Origin: Pseudogymnoascus destructans
Taxonomy: Eukaryota > Ascomycota > Leotiomycetes > Thelebolales > Thelebolaceae
Length of the DNA: 64,000 bases
Direction of reading: 5' to 3'
Assembly (NCBI RefSeq): GCF_001641265.1
Contig: NW_020167527.1
Coordinates: forward strand, 1,364,001 to 1,428,000
Shown in pieces: positions 10,219 to 20,125 of this stretch. The position numbers and the translations under genes are program-made. The stretch's first letter is position 1, and the number at the start of each line of letters is the position of its first letter. The notes beneath the pieces were generated by a model, which did no database searches, had not been told where the DNA came from, and worked only from the letters and a program-made list of their open reading frames with translations.

Positions 10219-11440
10219 ACGTATTGGGTGGGGGTTTGTTTGCTGAAAGATGGGATGGATGAGAATGAGGGGAACCACAGTATGTATGTTTGTATATATG
10301 TTCAAAAGCAGATGTATCAAAGGAAGGAACGATATGATAGAGAAAAAGAAAGTAAAACTGCTTAGCGGTGCGGGGTTCCACTAAGTTTATATGTTGACAA
10401 TCCGATCATCAGTTTTTCGATGGATAGTCTCTTACGCCTTCTGGTACCTTTGACATCATCGAGGGAGTCCTTGACGGGGGGTGGTGATGTGGGGAAGTAG
10501 TAGGGAGAGTATCGGTAGTCATTGGTAGTGACTTTTATGACTTTGTAGATAGTAGCACTACTTAGTACCATAGCAGTGATTGTCTTGTAGTCATCCGGGA
10601 ATGGGAGGGAAGGGGAGGGAAGGGGAGGGAAGGGGAGGGAGGGAGGGGGGAATGTTTGGGGTGAGAGAGTCGTATACGTATACGGTCCTATCGTATACCG
10701 CTGATGACCCGCACTCCCTTACGGAGTACTCATGCTATCGAATGACATTCGGGGGCGCCAAGAAGCGCGCGGGAAAGATGGGCAAACAAGAAAAGAGGAA
10801 GAGAAGCGCACCAAAGCAAGACTACCTTAGTCTTAGGTATGCCATGCGATACAGTACAAGCGATCCAGGGCCACTGAGTGGGGACCCCGCATCCGCGGTA
10901 CTCACCTGGACGAACGAGAGTGAGCTTTTGGTGGCGACGTCACTATATTTGATTTTGGTGGTTGCGAGGGTGAGGGATGGGAGAAATAGAGCCGATTGAG
11001 GCAAATCGGTGTGTCTTAATGGAGGGGTGGTGACGTCGTGGGTACAAGAAAAAGAATAAATTGGAGATTGTGAGAGTGCACTAGCCATACAAGTGTCCCT
11101 TGGTCTAATAGTGAGTCGAGTCGAGTACAAAGTGCCGGAGACACTAGGGAAAGCACTATCTGAAATCGTTAGCAGATCCAATCCAAGCACAGGAAATTGA
11201 GACTTGGTGATATTTCGGCGGTCGTCGCTCTCGCTATCGTTGTTGTCTTCGACATATTAAAGATTTTAATACTGAGATAACCCCAAGAAAAGGAAGAGGG
11301 GTGCTTTAAGTTCTGTCGTTCTGTGTCGTGGTGGTTTGAAAATTTCCCACTCTTATGCACTTCGTTGTTTATAGCTAGCAATGCCTTGCGCTCTACTCCC
11401 AAGTATTGTGAAGTAATCGAGAGATTATTACTGACAGCTT
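10219..11440. other. Upstream region of the sugar transporter, no gene
   Basis: No convincing gene. Bases 10602-10650 are a G-rich tandem array of GGGAGGGAAG units ending in GGGAGGGAGGGGGG, with clear G-quadruplex potential. The remaining sequence has only short open frames without motifs. Confidence 0.5.
10602..10650 (+). repeat. G-rich short tandem array
   Basis: Five or so units of GGGAGGGAAG on the plus strand, merging into an uninterrupted GGGAGGGAGGG run. It could form a G-quadruplex. It lies about 380 bp upstream of the sugar-transporter start. Confidence 0.85.
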
Positions 11441-11469
11441 TCTAGCTATATTCCAGGCGGCCGCTATCC

Positions 11470-11786
11470 TGGATGAATCTCAAGCTCAAACTCCTTTAAA
11501 CTCTCCTTTTGTGCCTGAGCAAACGTCCTCACATTGCATTGCACCTCCTTGATATCCTTGATTACCTGCTCTGGTAAACTTCTAATGATATCTTCGATAT
11601 CTTCGGGAGAAAGTTTGAAGGAAGGCGGCGACCACTTGTCAAAATATTCGGAATAGGAGCGACCACAGAGTCTCCATTTTTGCGAATATCCTCAATTACT
11701 GAGCTGACAACGGAAGGCACATTAGTTCGTACGCTGCTGCTTGATGCAGCCGTGCTTAGAAATCCTGTCTTTAAATAATGGGGCAT
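11470..11786 (-). pseudogene. Histidinol dehydrogenase fragment
   Basis: The minus strand from ATG 11786 encodes a start resembling fungal histidinol dehydrogenase: PSVVSSVIEDIRKNGDSVV. A single-base shift near 11650 then moves the match to another frame, which continues YSEYFDKWSPPSFKLSPEDI, then the pattern SLPEQVIKDIKEVQCNVRTF and KEFELEIHPG before a TAG at about 11473. This is the N-terminal quarter of the enzyme that oxidises L-histidinol to histidine; the NAD-binding and catalytic parts are missing. Identification is from remembered family pattern (N-terminal DVRKNGD...YS..FD..SP), so homology should be tested. It is a dead remnant, perhaps of a duplicated paralogue. Confidence 0.65.
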
Positions 11787-12186
11787 CTTGATGTTTTGAT
11801 GTATTGGGTGGGTGGATGTCTGAATAGAAACTGACGTGAGTTGAAGCGATGAGGAGAACTTAGGGTTCTTTGAGCTATATATCGATCTAAAGTCAGGATC
11901 GATAAAATATATTAATTATAAATTAGGGTCATTTTCATATCGGGATTATCGTGCACAGGTTATCCGGAAGGGTATGCGCGGGGTTGTGCGGGGGCTTATT
12001 TGGGGTTATGCGGGGGTTCATGTTGGGTAGAGTCTCGATAAGACGATGTAATCCATCCCTTAGTTCAATATCGTCTTATCGAATATATCGTTCAACTGAA
12101 TGTCACACGATCAAGGGCATGTAACAAAGATATGTCCGACTTATCTGCGCCCTCTTGCTGTAGCTTCCATAATCTGATTTTTTCCT
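11787..12186. other. AT-rich unassigned DNA before the LTR junction
   Basis: About 400 bp with no gene. It contains short inverted matches around TCGATAAGACGAT / ATCGTCTTATCGA (12030-12090). It ends at the junction with the truncated LTR-1 at 12187. Confidence 0.5.
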
Positions 12187-12591
12187 GCAGGGGATCAGAC
12201 ACAAAGGCTTCAAGTAACACGTTACTAGTATATAACAAATACTGTATTGAGTTGAGCACGAAGCTCCTATCTAAGGAAATACTATCTACTTATATAGTGG
12301 CGTCGTGCCTAGTGGACTCTTGGGAACTCACTCGAGTCCTCAGAGTCCTGGACTCTTAGGACTCTTCTCATCATCCTGCGAGTCCATCACGTGCCTAGTG
12401 GACTCCTGGGAACTCACTCGAGTCCTCGGAGTCCTGGACTCTTAGGACTCTTCTCATCATCCTGCGAGTCCGTCACGTGATACTTTCGGAACTACTATTC
12501 CCCGCTGCCCCTCCAGGTACCAGGGCCGGTCTCATGCGACCTCCCTCCTTCCTGTCCTGTAGTTGGCCAGCCTTCTTGTTCCGTCGTAACA
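12187..12591 (-). mobile_element. LTR-1 fragment (positions 1-405 of the LTR)
   Basis: Minus-strand copy of the LTR-1 repeat (full version 51878-52352). It starts TGTTACGACGGAAC at 12591 and stops at LTR position 405. Positions 417-475 are found at 4522-4580, attached to gypsy-1. It contains the TATA box CACTATATAAGTAG and a tandem duplication of about 83 bp (units near 12313-12395 and 12396-12478) also present in the full copy. The upstream side abuts gypsy-2 pol. Confidence 0.88.
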
Positions 12592-12779
12592 TGGGGGGGA
12601 ATTCGATCCGATTCCAACTTCGAAAAGACATCAGTGTACCTCCGGTGCATATGCGGAAGCTTCTGCTGGATGAGGCGGAGCGTTTCTTCGTCCTCTACCA
12701 ACTCCTTTTCATGAATGATCTGATCGATTTCGTAGATGCTAGTCTGAAAAAACTCGGAGTCGTTTCGCATCATCTCGTG

Positions 12780-13269
12780 GTGGAAAGCATTTGCACTGAT
12801 TTCGCATATATGCATGGGCGCAAACCTATGTACTAGGGTTTTCTGCGGTGGGGGAGAAACCTCCTGGTTTCGTGGTGGGTTCGATGGCGTATCAGTGATC
12901 TCTTCGTAGTCGGAAGTTATCACTTTCATTTCCATCGAACGTCCGCCTGCGCGGCGTCTGTCTTCGCGGTGGATTGCGAAATCCCGGCGATTCGCATCCG
13001 ACTGGTATGCAGGATGTTTAATGGACGTTTCGCGTGAGTGGTAGGGCAAGGTGATCTCCTTGCTCCAGCTAGGAGTCGGCAGGTACTCCTTTGGCCGCGC
13101 AGGCGGACGTTCAATGGAAATGAAAGTGATAACTTCCGACTACGAAGAGATCACTGATACGCCATCGAACCCACCACGAAACCAGGAGGTTTCTCCCCCA
13201 CCGCAGAAAACCCTAGTACATAGGTTTACGCCCATGCATATATGCGAAATCAGTGCAAATGCTTTCCAC
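12780..13269. repeat. 176-bp inverted repeat with 138-bp spacer
   Basis: Arms 12780-12955 and 13094-13269 are reverse complements with only a few mismatches. Both encode the same gypsy-2 peptide region (KVITSDYEEITDTPSNPPRN) on opposite strands. The arms lie within the element, so this is an internal inverted duplication rather than a terminal repeat. Confidence 0.93.
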
Positions 13270-13289
13270 TTTGCAGAGTCGAGTAGTAT

Positions 13290-13660
13290 TCGGAAGTGGC
13301 TGAAAAGTTTCTTCCCAATTATCACATCTTGTGCTCCGAGGTCCAGGAGTACAAAGGGGCAGTTATATATTCGGCGTCCTTCGACTGTTAAGTGTAACCG
13401 AATATACTCCGATACGTGGCCTTGGATTTTGCGCTGAAATCCACATATGGGTACAGAGTAGGGTAGTTTCCGTATAGGGCTCTGAAGCGCTTTCGACAGT
13501 CATATTGTGAAAGGCTTGTTAATGACGAGGTAGCCGTTTGCTCCTGTGTCTGCTAGGGACTTCGTTTGCACCCCGAGTCCATTCATACTCAGGGTCGTGT
13601 CGACTAAGAACTGGGTGCCTCCCAGGAGTTCTCGTAAGTCTAGTCCTCGCAGGTCACATT
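13290..13660 (-). pseudogene. gypsy-2 aspartic protease region
   Basis: Minus-strand translation shows SLADTGANGYLVINKPFTI, the retroviral-type aspartic protease active-site motif, followed by an in-frame TGA near 13508, and then continues through YNCPFVLLDLGAHDVIIGKK to about 13285, where the 176-bp inverted duplication begins. The DTG triplet and the flap-side IIGKK are visible. One protease monomer, broken by a stop. Confidence 0.78.
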
Positions 13661-13687
13661 TGCGTAGACCTAGGAAGGAGCCTTCTC

Positions 13688-14332
13688 CTAGGCCTCATCG
13701 TTTTCCTCGAGGGACGCATCCGATTGAAGTTCCACAGCTTCTTCCCATTGTTCTTCTGCCTCGGGGTCGTTACGGTCCATTTCCTTGATAGTAGCGTTAA
13801 GGGGGCATTTGTCCTGGAAATGGCCGGGCTTGCCACACTTGAAACAGTTCCCTGAGGGCACAGGGACTGCGGTTCTCACACGTTCCGGTATGGCTGGCTT
13901 GGGGAGGAACGCAGTTCGGGTGAACAGAGCAGATGTGGCTCGAGTCGGCTTCGACGCCGACGCCTTTGTCGTGTCCGTGGTACGTGTGGACGTCCTTGCG
14001 AGAGCGGGTAGCAGATTCAATTCGTTGTTCCGGCGCCGTTCCTGATCGAAGGCGGTAAGTTCTCGTACCATGGTCTGGTAGTCTCCATTCCATTGGTTTT
14101 TGATGATCGCGATGTGGCTGCGGAATTGGGGAGTCAACTTGTTCCACATGTACTGAAACCATTCCGACTCGGAGACTTGTCCTGTGATAGCTGCACTTTG
14201 GAAATGAGCCTTGAACTCTGGGAAGGTTTCGCTAGCATGCCCTTTCTCTCCCATTTGCAGGTCGTCGAAGAGGTTCCTGGCCTGCTCCGTCTCGTTGCCT
14301 GTGAGGTAGTATGAACCTAGTAGATCCATCAT
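13688..14332 (-). pseudogene. gypsy-2 Gag fragment
   Basis: 214 codons with a Retrotrans_gag-like region (WFQYMWNKLTPQFRSHIAI), a basic linker and the knuckle CFKCGKPGHFQDKCP near residue 165. The N-terminal part of Gag is absent: upstream, 14340-14560 is filled with imperfect tandem repeats. A frame change leads into the protease region. Not functional as it stands. Confidence 0.8.
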
Positions 14333-14339
14333 CTCCTCA

Positions 14340-14560
14340 TATAACTAGTGAGACCACTAGGTCATGAAGGCTCATTAGGTGGTGAGGGGTCATAGATACC
14401 ATTAGGTAAAGGATGGTTAGGACCATCGGATGGTCTACCATTAGATAAAGGATGATTAGAACCATTGGGTGGTGAGGGATTATCTCTACCATTAAATAAA
14501 GGATGATTAGGACCATCGGGTGATAATGATAGAGACATATTTGCGTCAGTGGTTGAGTGT
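14340..14560. repeat. Imperfect tandem repeat in gypsy-2 leader/gag
   Basis: Four to five imperfect units built on ACCATTAG[G/A]TAAAGGATG and GGACCATCGG. The array sits where the gag N-terminus would be. Confidence 0.75.
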
Positions 14561-14606
14561 TGCAGTCACCAAGTAGCAAGCGAAGGGGAAAGCGAAGATG
14601 AAGGCG

Positions 14607-16390
14607 GCTACTTGCAACACGCGACGCGCCACGCGTCGGGTCACGTTGGGCTTCAAACTTTATTAAGCACCATGTAGAGCTCCGGACACGCTTCCAGCGA
14701 AAAATACGACTACCAGAGGGCTAAGTGCAAAGATCCAGAAGTCATTCGTGGCTGGTTTGAGCTTGTATGGAACACAATTCTAAAGTATGGCATCAACAAT
14801 GCAGATATCTACAACTTTGATGAGACTGGGTTTATGATGGGCGTCATCTCAAGCGCAACGGTAGTAACGAGCTCAGATGGGCGGGCAAAGGCAAAAAAGG
14901 TGCAGCCTGGCAATCGGGAATGGGTTACAGTAATCCAAGGCGTTAGTTCTCAAGGTTGGGCAGTGCCGCCATTTGTCATTGTGGCAGGTAAAAACCACCT
15001 TGCATCTTGGTATGAGAATAGCAGATTTCCAGCAGATTGGGTAATCGCTGTTACTGCAAATGGCTGGACTACAAACGAGAGAGGTATGGATTGGATTCAG
15101 CATTTTGAGAAGCACACAAAGCCCCGGAGTGTTGGTGGTTATCGCTTGTTAGTCCTGTTACGGCTATAGTAACATGATGTCATGGTTACAGGGCCAGGGC
15201 CTAGTAACGTGACGTGTGAGTCACAGTGGGAAGCGGGGTAGGCTGCCATGTGACGGGGCTAATGGATAGTTGCAGAAACTAGTGGATATTGGATAGTTGA
15301 GCTATCCACGAACTATCCTGAATATCTAGCTATCCGCCAACTATCCAGATTACCCATGAGGCACGACGCCACTATATAAGTAGATAGTATTTCCTTAGAT
15401 AGGAGCTTCATGCTCAACTCAATATAGTATTCTTTACAATACTGTAACGTGTTACTTGGAAAGCCTTTGTGTCTAATCCCCTGCCTCCTCTGTCAAGTCA
15501 ACCTTACGCAAGAAACCTCTGTGTCTTCTATCGTTTAGAAGTCAGCGTTACAAGTCCTTGATGGTCATGAGAGCCACCACTCAGACAAGTTTGAGGAGTA
15601 CTGCAAAGAACACAACATTATTACGCTTTGTATGCCTGCTCACTCTTCCCATATACTCCAACCACTTGATGTTGGCTGTTTTGGCCCATTAAAGAGAGCT
15701 TACAGTCGGCAAATTGAAGATATGATGCAGGCTCATATTATTCACATTACTAAGGATGACTTCTTTCCTGCCTTCCATGCTGCATTTAACATTGCAATGA
15801 CAGAAAGCAATATTCAGGGAGGGTTCCGAGGTGCTGGGCTTCTTCCATTTAGCCCTGAGAGTGTAATATCTACACTTGACCTTAGGTTTAAGACGCCAAC
15901 ACCTCCAACCTCTCGCCCAAACACCGCTCAACCATGGGTTTCTCAGACACCAAATAACCCAACTGAAGCTGTATCACAGTCTACTTTCATTAAAAACCGA
16001 ATTGCGCATCATCAAAATAGCTCTCCAACCTCAATCTATGCAGCTGTTGACCAGTTTACAAAGGGTGCATCGCAAATAATGCATCAATTAGCATTGTTAA
16101 AAGCAGAGAACCAAAACCTGCGACAGGCAAATGAAGTGCTAAGCAAGCGCCAGAGAGCTAAAAAAACATGACTACAGCAAGGAGGATCACTTAGTCAACA
16201 GGTAGCACAGGAGCTACAGGACGAGAGGGACATTGTGCAGCAAGTAGAGCAAGAAATAAGGGCAAGTAGTGGTCGGAAGCCAAGGGAAGAAACCCATGCA
16301 CGTCGCTGTGGCAAGTGTGGTGAGACTGGACACAATGCGCGCACTTGTCAGATTGTAATAGACAGGTCTGAGGAAGAGTACTCCGAGTAG
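14607..16390 (+). pseudogene. pogo-3 DDE transposase, broken
   Basis: Homologue of the pogo-2 transposase. It has the end of the Tc5 helix-turn-helix (NFIKHHVELRTRFQRKYDYQ, with one extra A in the AAAAA run near 14704 shifting the frame), then FDETGF (first Asp), LDGHESH split by the LTR insertion at 15156, QPLDVGCF (third Asp), and the C-terminal CGKCGETGHNARTC knuckle. An in-frame TGA at 16169-16171 lies before the knuckle. Removing the LTR plus one AGTCC restores VLDGHES exactly. Three lesions in all, so inactive. Confidence 0.88.
15156..15552 (+). mobile_element. Solo LTR-1, variant U3, inserted in pogo-3
   Basis: 397-bp LTR, TGTTACGGCTATAG...GTCAGCGTTACA, with 5-bp target duplication AGTCC on both sides (15151-15155, 15553-15557). 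Its 3' half, including the TATA box and the ...TCTATCGTTTAGAAGTCAGC end, matches LTR-1, but the first ~200 bp differ completely from the other LTR-1 copies. No internal region remains. Confidence 0.95.
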
Positions 16391-17236
16391 TTTTAATTAA
16401 TTTATATTGTTGTGGTGGATTTATCGCAATTCTTATGGGGTAGTCGCGATATTTTGGCACTTTCGCTTGTTTGGCACTTTCGTTATACATGCATGTTATT
16501 TAAAAGCTGTAGATAGTGTGGAATACAGACGTTCAACGTTGGATAATTATCTGCTTGAACTTGCTCTGCTGGTTTGACGAATATCTTAAAGAACGCCTTT
16601 AGTCCATGTAACATTTGCCATTCTATTGATGTAATGATAATATCACGCATACTTAAATCCATCGTTTGCGAAGCACATAAAGCATTGATCGGCTGCTCAA
16701 GCTTCAAAGCGTTCTCAAGCATATAATATGTTGAGTTCCATCGTACAGGCATATTGAGGGACATTGAAACCACCTGAATACCCATAGCAGATGCTTGTAC
16801 TTTCAATGCATCTTTCCATGCTCGACGGTTCCGGAAGACATAGATATGCCGGCGTAGTTTTATAAGAACCATTGCCACATCTTCTTTATTAAGAACGAAG
16901 CCTTGAGTATGAGCTAAGCCTTGCTTAAGCCTATACAATTCCGTTTGTTCTGATGGTACAGCTTTTAACATAGTTAAAGCTGCTTGAACTGCAAGGTTTA
17001 TAATGTGTGCCATGCATCGGACATCGCCTTCCTTTACTGTAAAGCTCCATGGTTGCTGTATAGAAATGACGCTCGTGCATGCCCCTATTTCAAACTCTGC
17101 GAGCATTGCTGTATTGTTCGATGCGTTGTCTCTAGTAATTGTAAAGACTCCGTTCGTAATACCAAAGTCGTCCGTAACAGCTTGAAGCTGCTCTGCAAGA
17201 TATTCACCAGAATGAATGGGCTCCTTTAGATGTATG

Positions 17237-18194
17237 TGTCATACTGACATTCGTTGCACTCAGTTTGCTATCAAACTCAAGAGCAAACTTGGAAATCTCC
17301 TCCTCAAACCTACAAGTCACTATACATATTTTGGCTTATCACACCAACAACAAGAGCAATACTACTCAACGATTGCTACAACCATCTATGATTCATTACA
17401 CGTCATCGCTCCTTAGTTACTGGGCCGATATTACCACATAGCATATCTCTACAACCCTCTATGATTCATTACATGACATCACTCATACTACCACATGACA
17501 TATCTCTACCAACTAGAGGCCTAGGAGCATGAACGATAGCTCTAAAAGCTCCTACGAACCTCTATGATTCATTACATGTCATCGCTCTTTAGTTACCCAC
17601 AAGATTGGTTAAGTTATGACATAATTTGTCTATGACATAATTTGTCTATGACATAATTTGTCTATGACATAATTTGTCTATGACATAATTTGTCTATAGG
17701 GGTACTCTGACCTTGGACCTCCTTTTACTTCCTATAGGCTACGAACCTAGGAGATGGTTCTATGGGATTCTCTTATGTCGACTACAGTTACCAAGCCTGG
17801 TTAGTCATGGAAAGTCTTGGAAAATGAGAGAACTACACTCCTTTAGCATAAATAGGATTGCCCTTTCCTTAAGAAAGGGCAAGCAGACAATACAGTAAAT
17901 CGACTATCACATACTTCCACGTCTTTTCCACGCTTCCAAGCATTCATCTTGTTACTCCTTGTTTCTGAAAAGTCAGTGAGGTGTTAACCTCTGACTTATC
18001 CCTGAGTTCCCAGACTCAACATTTGTTGCAACTTGTCTGAACCACTTCACTACATCACACACCTGATTGCTGCGTTGTGGAATAGTCTAAGCTACGACCC
18101 TTTGGCTCTGTTTTCTAAGACAGTGTGTTGTCTTAGTAAATTCATCCCTTCCTTGGGTGGCTAGATTCTCACATCTGGTGCACCCACCATTACA
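17237..18194 (+). mobile_element. LTR-A: solo LTR-3 in hAT transposase
   Basis: 958-bp solo LTR, TGTCATACTGACATTCG...CACCCACCATTACA, with target duplication GTATG at 17232-17236 and 18195-18199. Family LTR-3, the LTR of gypsy-3. It contains five tandem copies of a 16-bp unit ATGACATAATTTGTCT (about 17619-17700), more than any other copy in the window. Confidence 0.96.
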
Positions 18195-18263
18195 GTATGA
18201 TATCAAGAACACAGTGCCGGTGAACCCATTCGTTATTTATCCAATGAACAGTTATCGCAGCGT

Positions 18264-19148
18264 TGTAATGGTGGGTGCACCAGATGTAAGAATCTAGCCA
18301 CCCAAGGAAGGGATGATTTTACTAAGACAACACACTGTCTTAGGAAAAAGAGCCAAATGGTCGTAGATTAGACTATTCCACAACGCAGCAATCAGGTGTA
18401 TGATGTAGTGGAGTGGTTTAGACAAGTTATAAGAAATGTTGAGTCTGAGAACTCAGGGATAAGTCAGAGGTTAACACCTCACTGACTTTTCAGAAACAAG
18501 GAGTAACAAGATCAATGCTTGGAAGCTTGGAAAAGACATGGAAGTATGTGATAGTCGATTTACTGTATTGTCTGCTTGCCCTTTCTTAAGGAAAGGGCAA
18601 TCCTATTTATGCTAAAGGAGTGTAGTTCTCTCATTTTCCAAGACTTTCCATGACTAACCAGGCTTGGTAACTGTAGTCGACATAAGAGAATCCCATAGAA
18701 CCATCTCCTAGGTTCCTAGCCTATAGGAAGTGAAAGGAGGTCCAAGGTCAGAGTACCCCTATAGACAAATTATGTCATAACTTAACCAATCTTGTGGGTA
18801 ACTAAGGAGCGATGACGTGTAATGAATCATAGAGGGTTGTAGAAGCTTTTGGAGCTATCGTTCGAGATATGTCATGTGTAGTATTAGCCCAGTAACTAAG
18901 GAGTGATGTCATGTAATGAATCATAGAGGGTTGTAGAGATATGCTATGTGGTCATATCGGCCCAGTAACTAAGGAGCAATGACATGTAATGAATCATAGA
19001 GGGTTGTAGCAATCGTTGAGTAGTATTGCTCTTGTTGTTGGTGTGACAAGCCAAAATATGTATAGTGACTTGTAGGTTTGAGGAGGAGATTTCTAAGTTT
19101 GCTCTTGAGTTTGATAGCAAACTGAGTGCAACGAATGTCAGTATGACA
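18264..19148 (-). mobile_element. LTR-B: solo LTR-3 in hAT transposase, opposite orientation
   Basis: 885-bp solo LTR of family LTR-3 on the minus strand, flanked by AGCGT at 18259-18263 and 19149-19153. It has a single 16-bp ATGACATAATTTGTCT unit. Together with LTR-A, 69 bp away, it forms a long imperfect inverted repeat, but the two separate target duplications show that these are independent insertions. Confidence 0.96.
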
Positions 19149-20125
19149 AGCGTGCTCTGCACCATTCATTGCAGACCATGAATCAGTCATAAGTGATAAC
19201 CGTCCGCCCTTTATTATATGAGCCTGGAGTTCTATCTGTAGCTTCATACGGTGGTTGCAGAATGTCTTGTGTAAATCGCGCATCAAGGAGCTCATTGATA
19301 TAGCTAACGTTGAAGGGCTAAGCTGGTGAATAAGCTGACGAAACGAAGGCCGATCAACCAGACTCATTGGTAAGTTATTAGATACAATAAATGCAAGTAA
19401 TAACTCTCTATATCGAGAGGCAAGAACGGATCCTCCTACTCGAGGAGTAAAGAATTGTTGGGCATTTCGGGCTGTTCTCATATTCGGAGCGCCCTGCGAA
19501 TCCTGCGAACTCTGACTCTGCGAACTCTGAGCACGCTGTAGCAATGGAGTTCCTGGTTTTATAGCTTCGTATAATGCAGGATGCATGCTTTCAACATGCC
19601 TCCACAAATTACTCGTGATATTCCATGATAAAAGCTTCGGTTTTGGCTTATAATTACAGCCATCTTGCATACAGACAATCTTCATCGTTGCAGGGCTGGT
19701 GCTTAACAATGTTCTACTGAATACATTCTTTAAGAACAACGGTGACTGAGTATTTGGGAGTTGTGGCCGTATTTGTAGTAATGGTAGAGCTATCGACGGC
19801 GAAGACTCGAATGGAAAAGGGGGTGGTAGCCGCTGAATTTCCTCATCTTCGTCACTTGGAATTGCGGATAGCTCAGAGTCGCTCATTCTGGTAGAAATAT
19901 CAATTGGTATATTATCTATGGATCTATTTCTACGGATCTATCTATGAGGGCGGGGTAAAATCTTCGTAGCTTGGCATCCTGGGCCGTGCTTGCCAAGGAC
20001 TCGAATAGTATGTATTCGAGTCTTTGGCAAATACTCGCCGAATACCCCAATTTTAGCCAGAATACTGCTCATCGCCGAATACTATTCGAAAACCACAAAT
20101 ACTAATACTATTTTGGGGAACACTG

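Larger units (their letters stand above)
12592..14606 (-). mobile_element. gypsy-2: rearranged Ty3/gypsy fragment
   Basis: Remains of a second, different gypsy element on the minus strand: gag with CCHC knuckle, aspartic protease, and the segment that precedes reverse transcriptase (FSKLESDRIPPH). The order is disturbed by a 176-bp near-perfect inverted repeat (12780-12955 and 13094-13269) that duplicates part of the pre-RT coding region in opposite orientation. Reverse transcriptase and integrase are absent; the LTR-1 piece interrupts it at 12591. No own LTR was identified. Confidence 0.82.
14607..16489 (+). mobile_element. pogo-3, main fragment with nested LTR
   Basis: Main part of the pogo/Fot1-like element whose 5' end is at 4581-4944. 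Coding begins near 14607 (LLATRDAPRVGSRWASNF), runs through the catalytic core, is interrupted by a solo LTR-1 at 15156-15552, and ends at TAG 16388-16390. The 3' TIR (16452-16489) ends CGTTATACA and is followed by hAT transposase sequence. The TIR has two copies of the motif GCGAAAGTGCCAAA. Without the LTR, both fragments together measure about 1.85 kb, a normal length for this group. Confidence 0.88.
16494..19886 (-). pseudogene. hAT transposase, N-terminal two thirds, interrupted
   Basis: Starts at 19886 with an acidic leader, then a BED zinc finger (C-MQDG-C ... W-R-H-V-E-S-M-H, about residues 75-105). The first catalytic aspartate is in LMTDSWSAMNG; after LTR-B comes the 69-bp island encoding ITVHWINNEWVHRHCVLDI, and after LTR-A the second aspartate in ITRDNASNN. 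The RNase-H fold continues with PVRWNSTYYML. It ends at HYLQLLNNMHV where pogo-3 begins. Reading frame is continuous when both LTRs and one copy of each duplication are removed, so the LTRs struck a gene that was still in frame here. Confidence 0.9.
16494..20125 (-). mobile_element. hAT transposon, main fragment with two nested solo LTRs
   Basis: Element on the minus strand, ending outward in CAGTGTTCCCCAAAATAG at 20125, the same terminal sequence as at 5775. Subterminal zone 19990-20115 has several copies of GAATACT/CGCCGAATA palindromic motifs. The transposase is split into 19886-19149, 18263-18195 and 17236-16494 by LTR-B and LTR-A, and its C-terminus is at 4945-5618 beyond pogo-3. I could not find a matching 8-bp target duplication for the two outer ends (GGCATAAA at one side, GTTATACG at the other), so flanks may have changed. 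Confidence 0.88.

Noticed and set aside
17237..19148. A single large inverted-repeat (foldback) transposon
   Set aside because: Each arm has its own distinct 5-bp target duplication, so it is two solo LTR insertions.
1..20125. General RIP mutation of the TE nest
   Set aside because: Some CGA-to-TGA stops occur (5349, 16169), but gypsy-1 and pogo-2 have long intact frames and normal base composition; heavy RIP is not seen.
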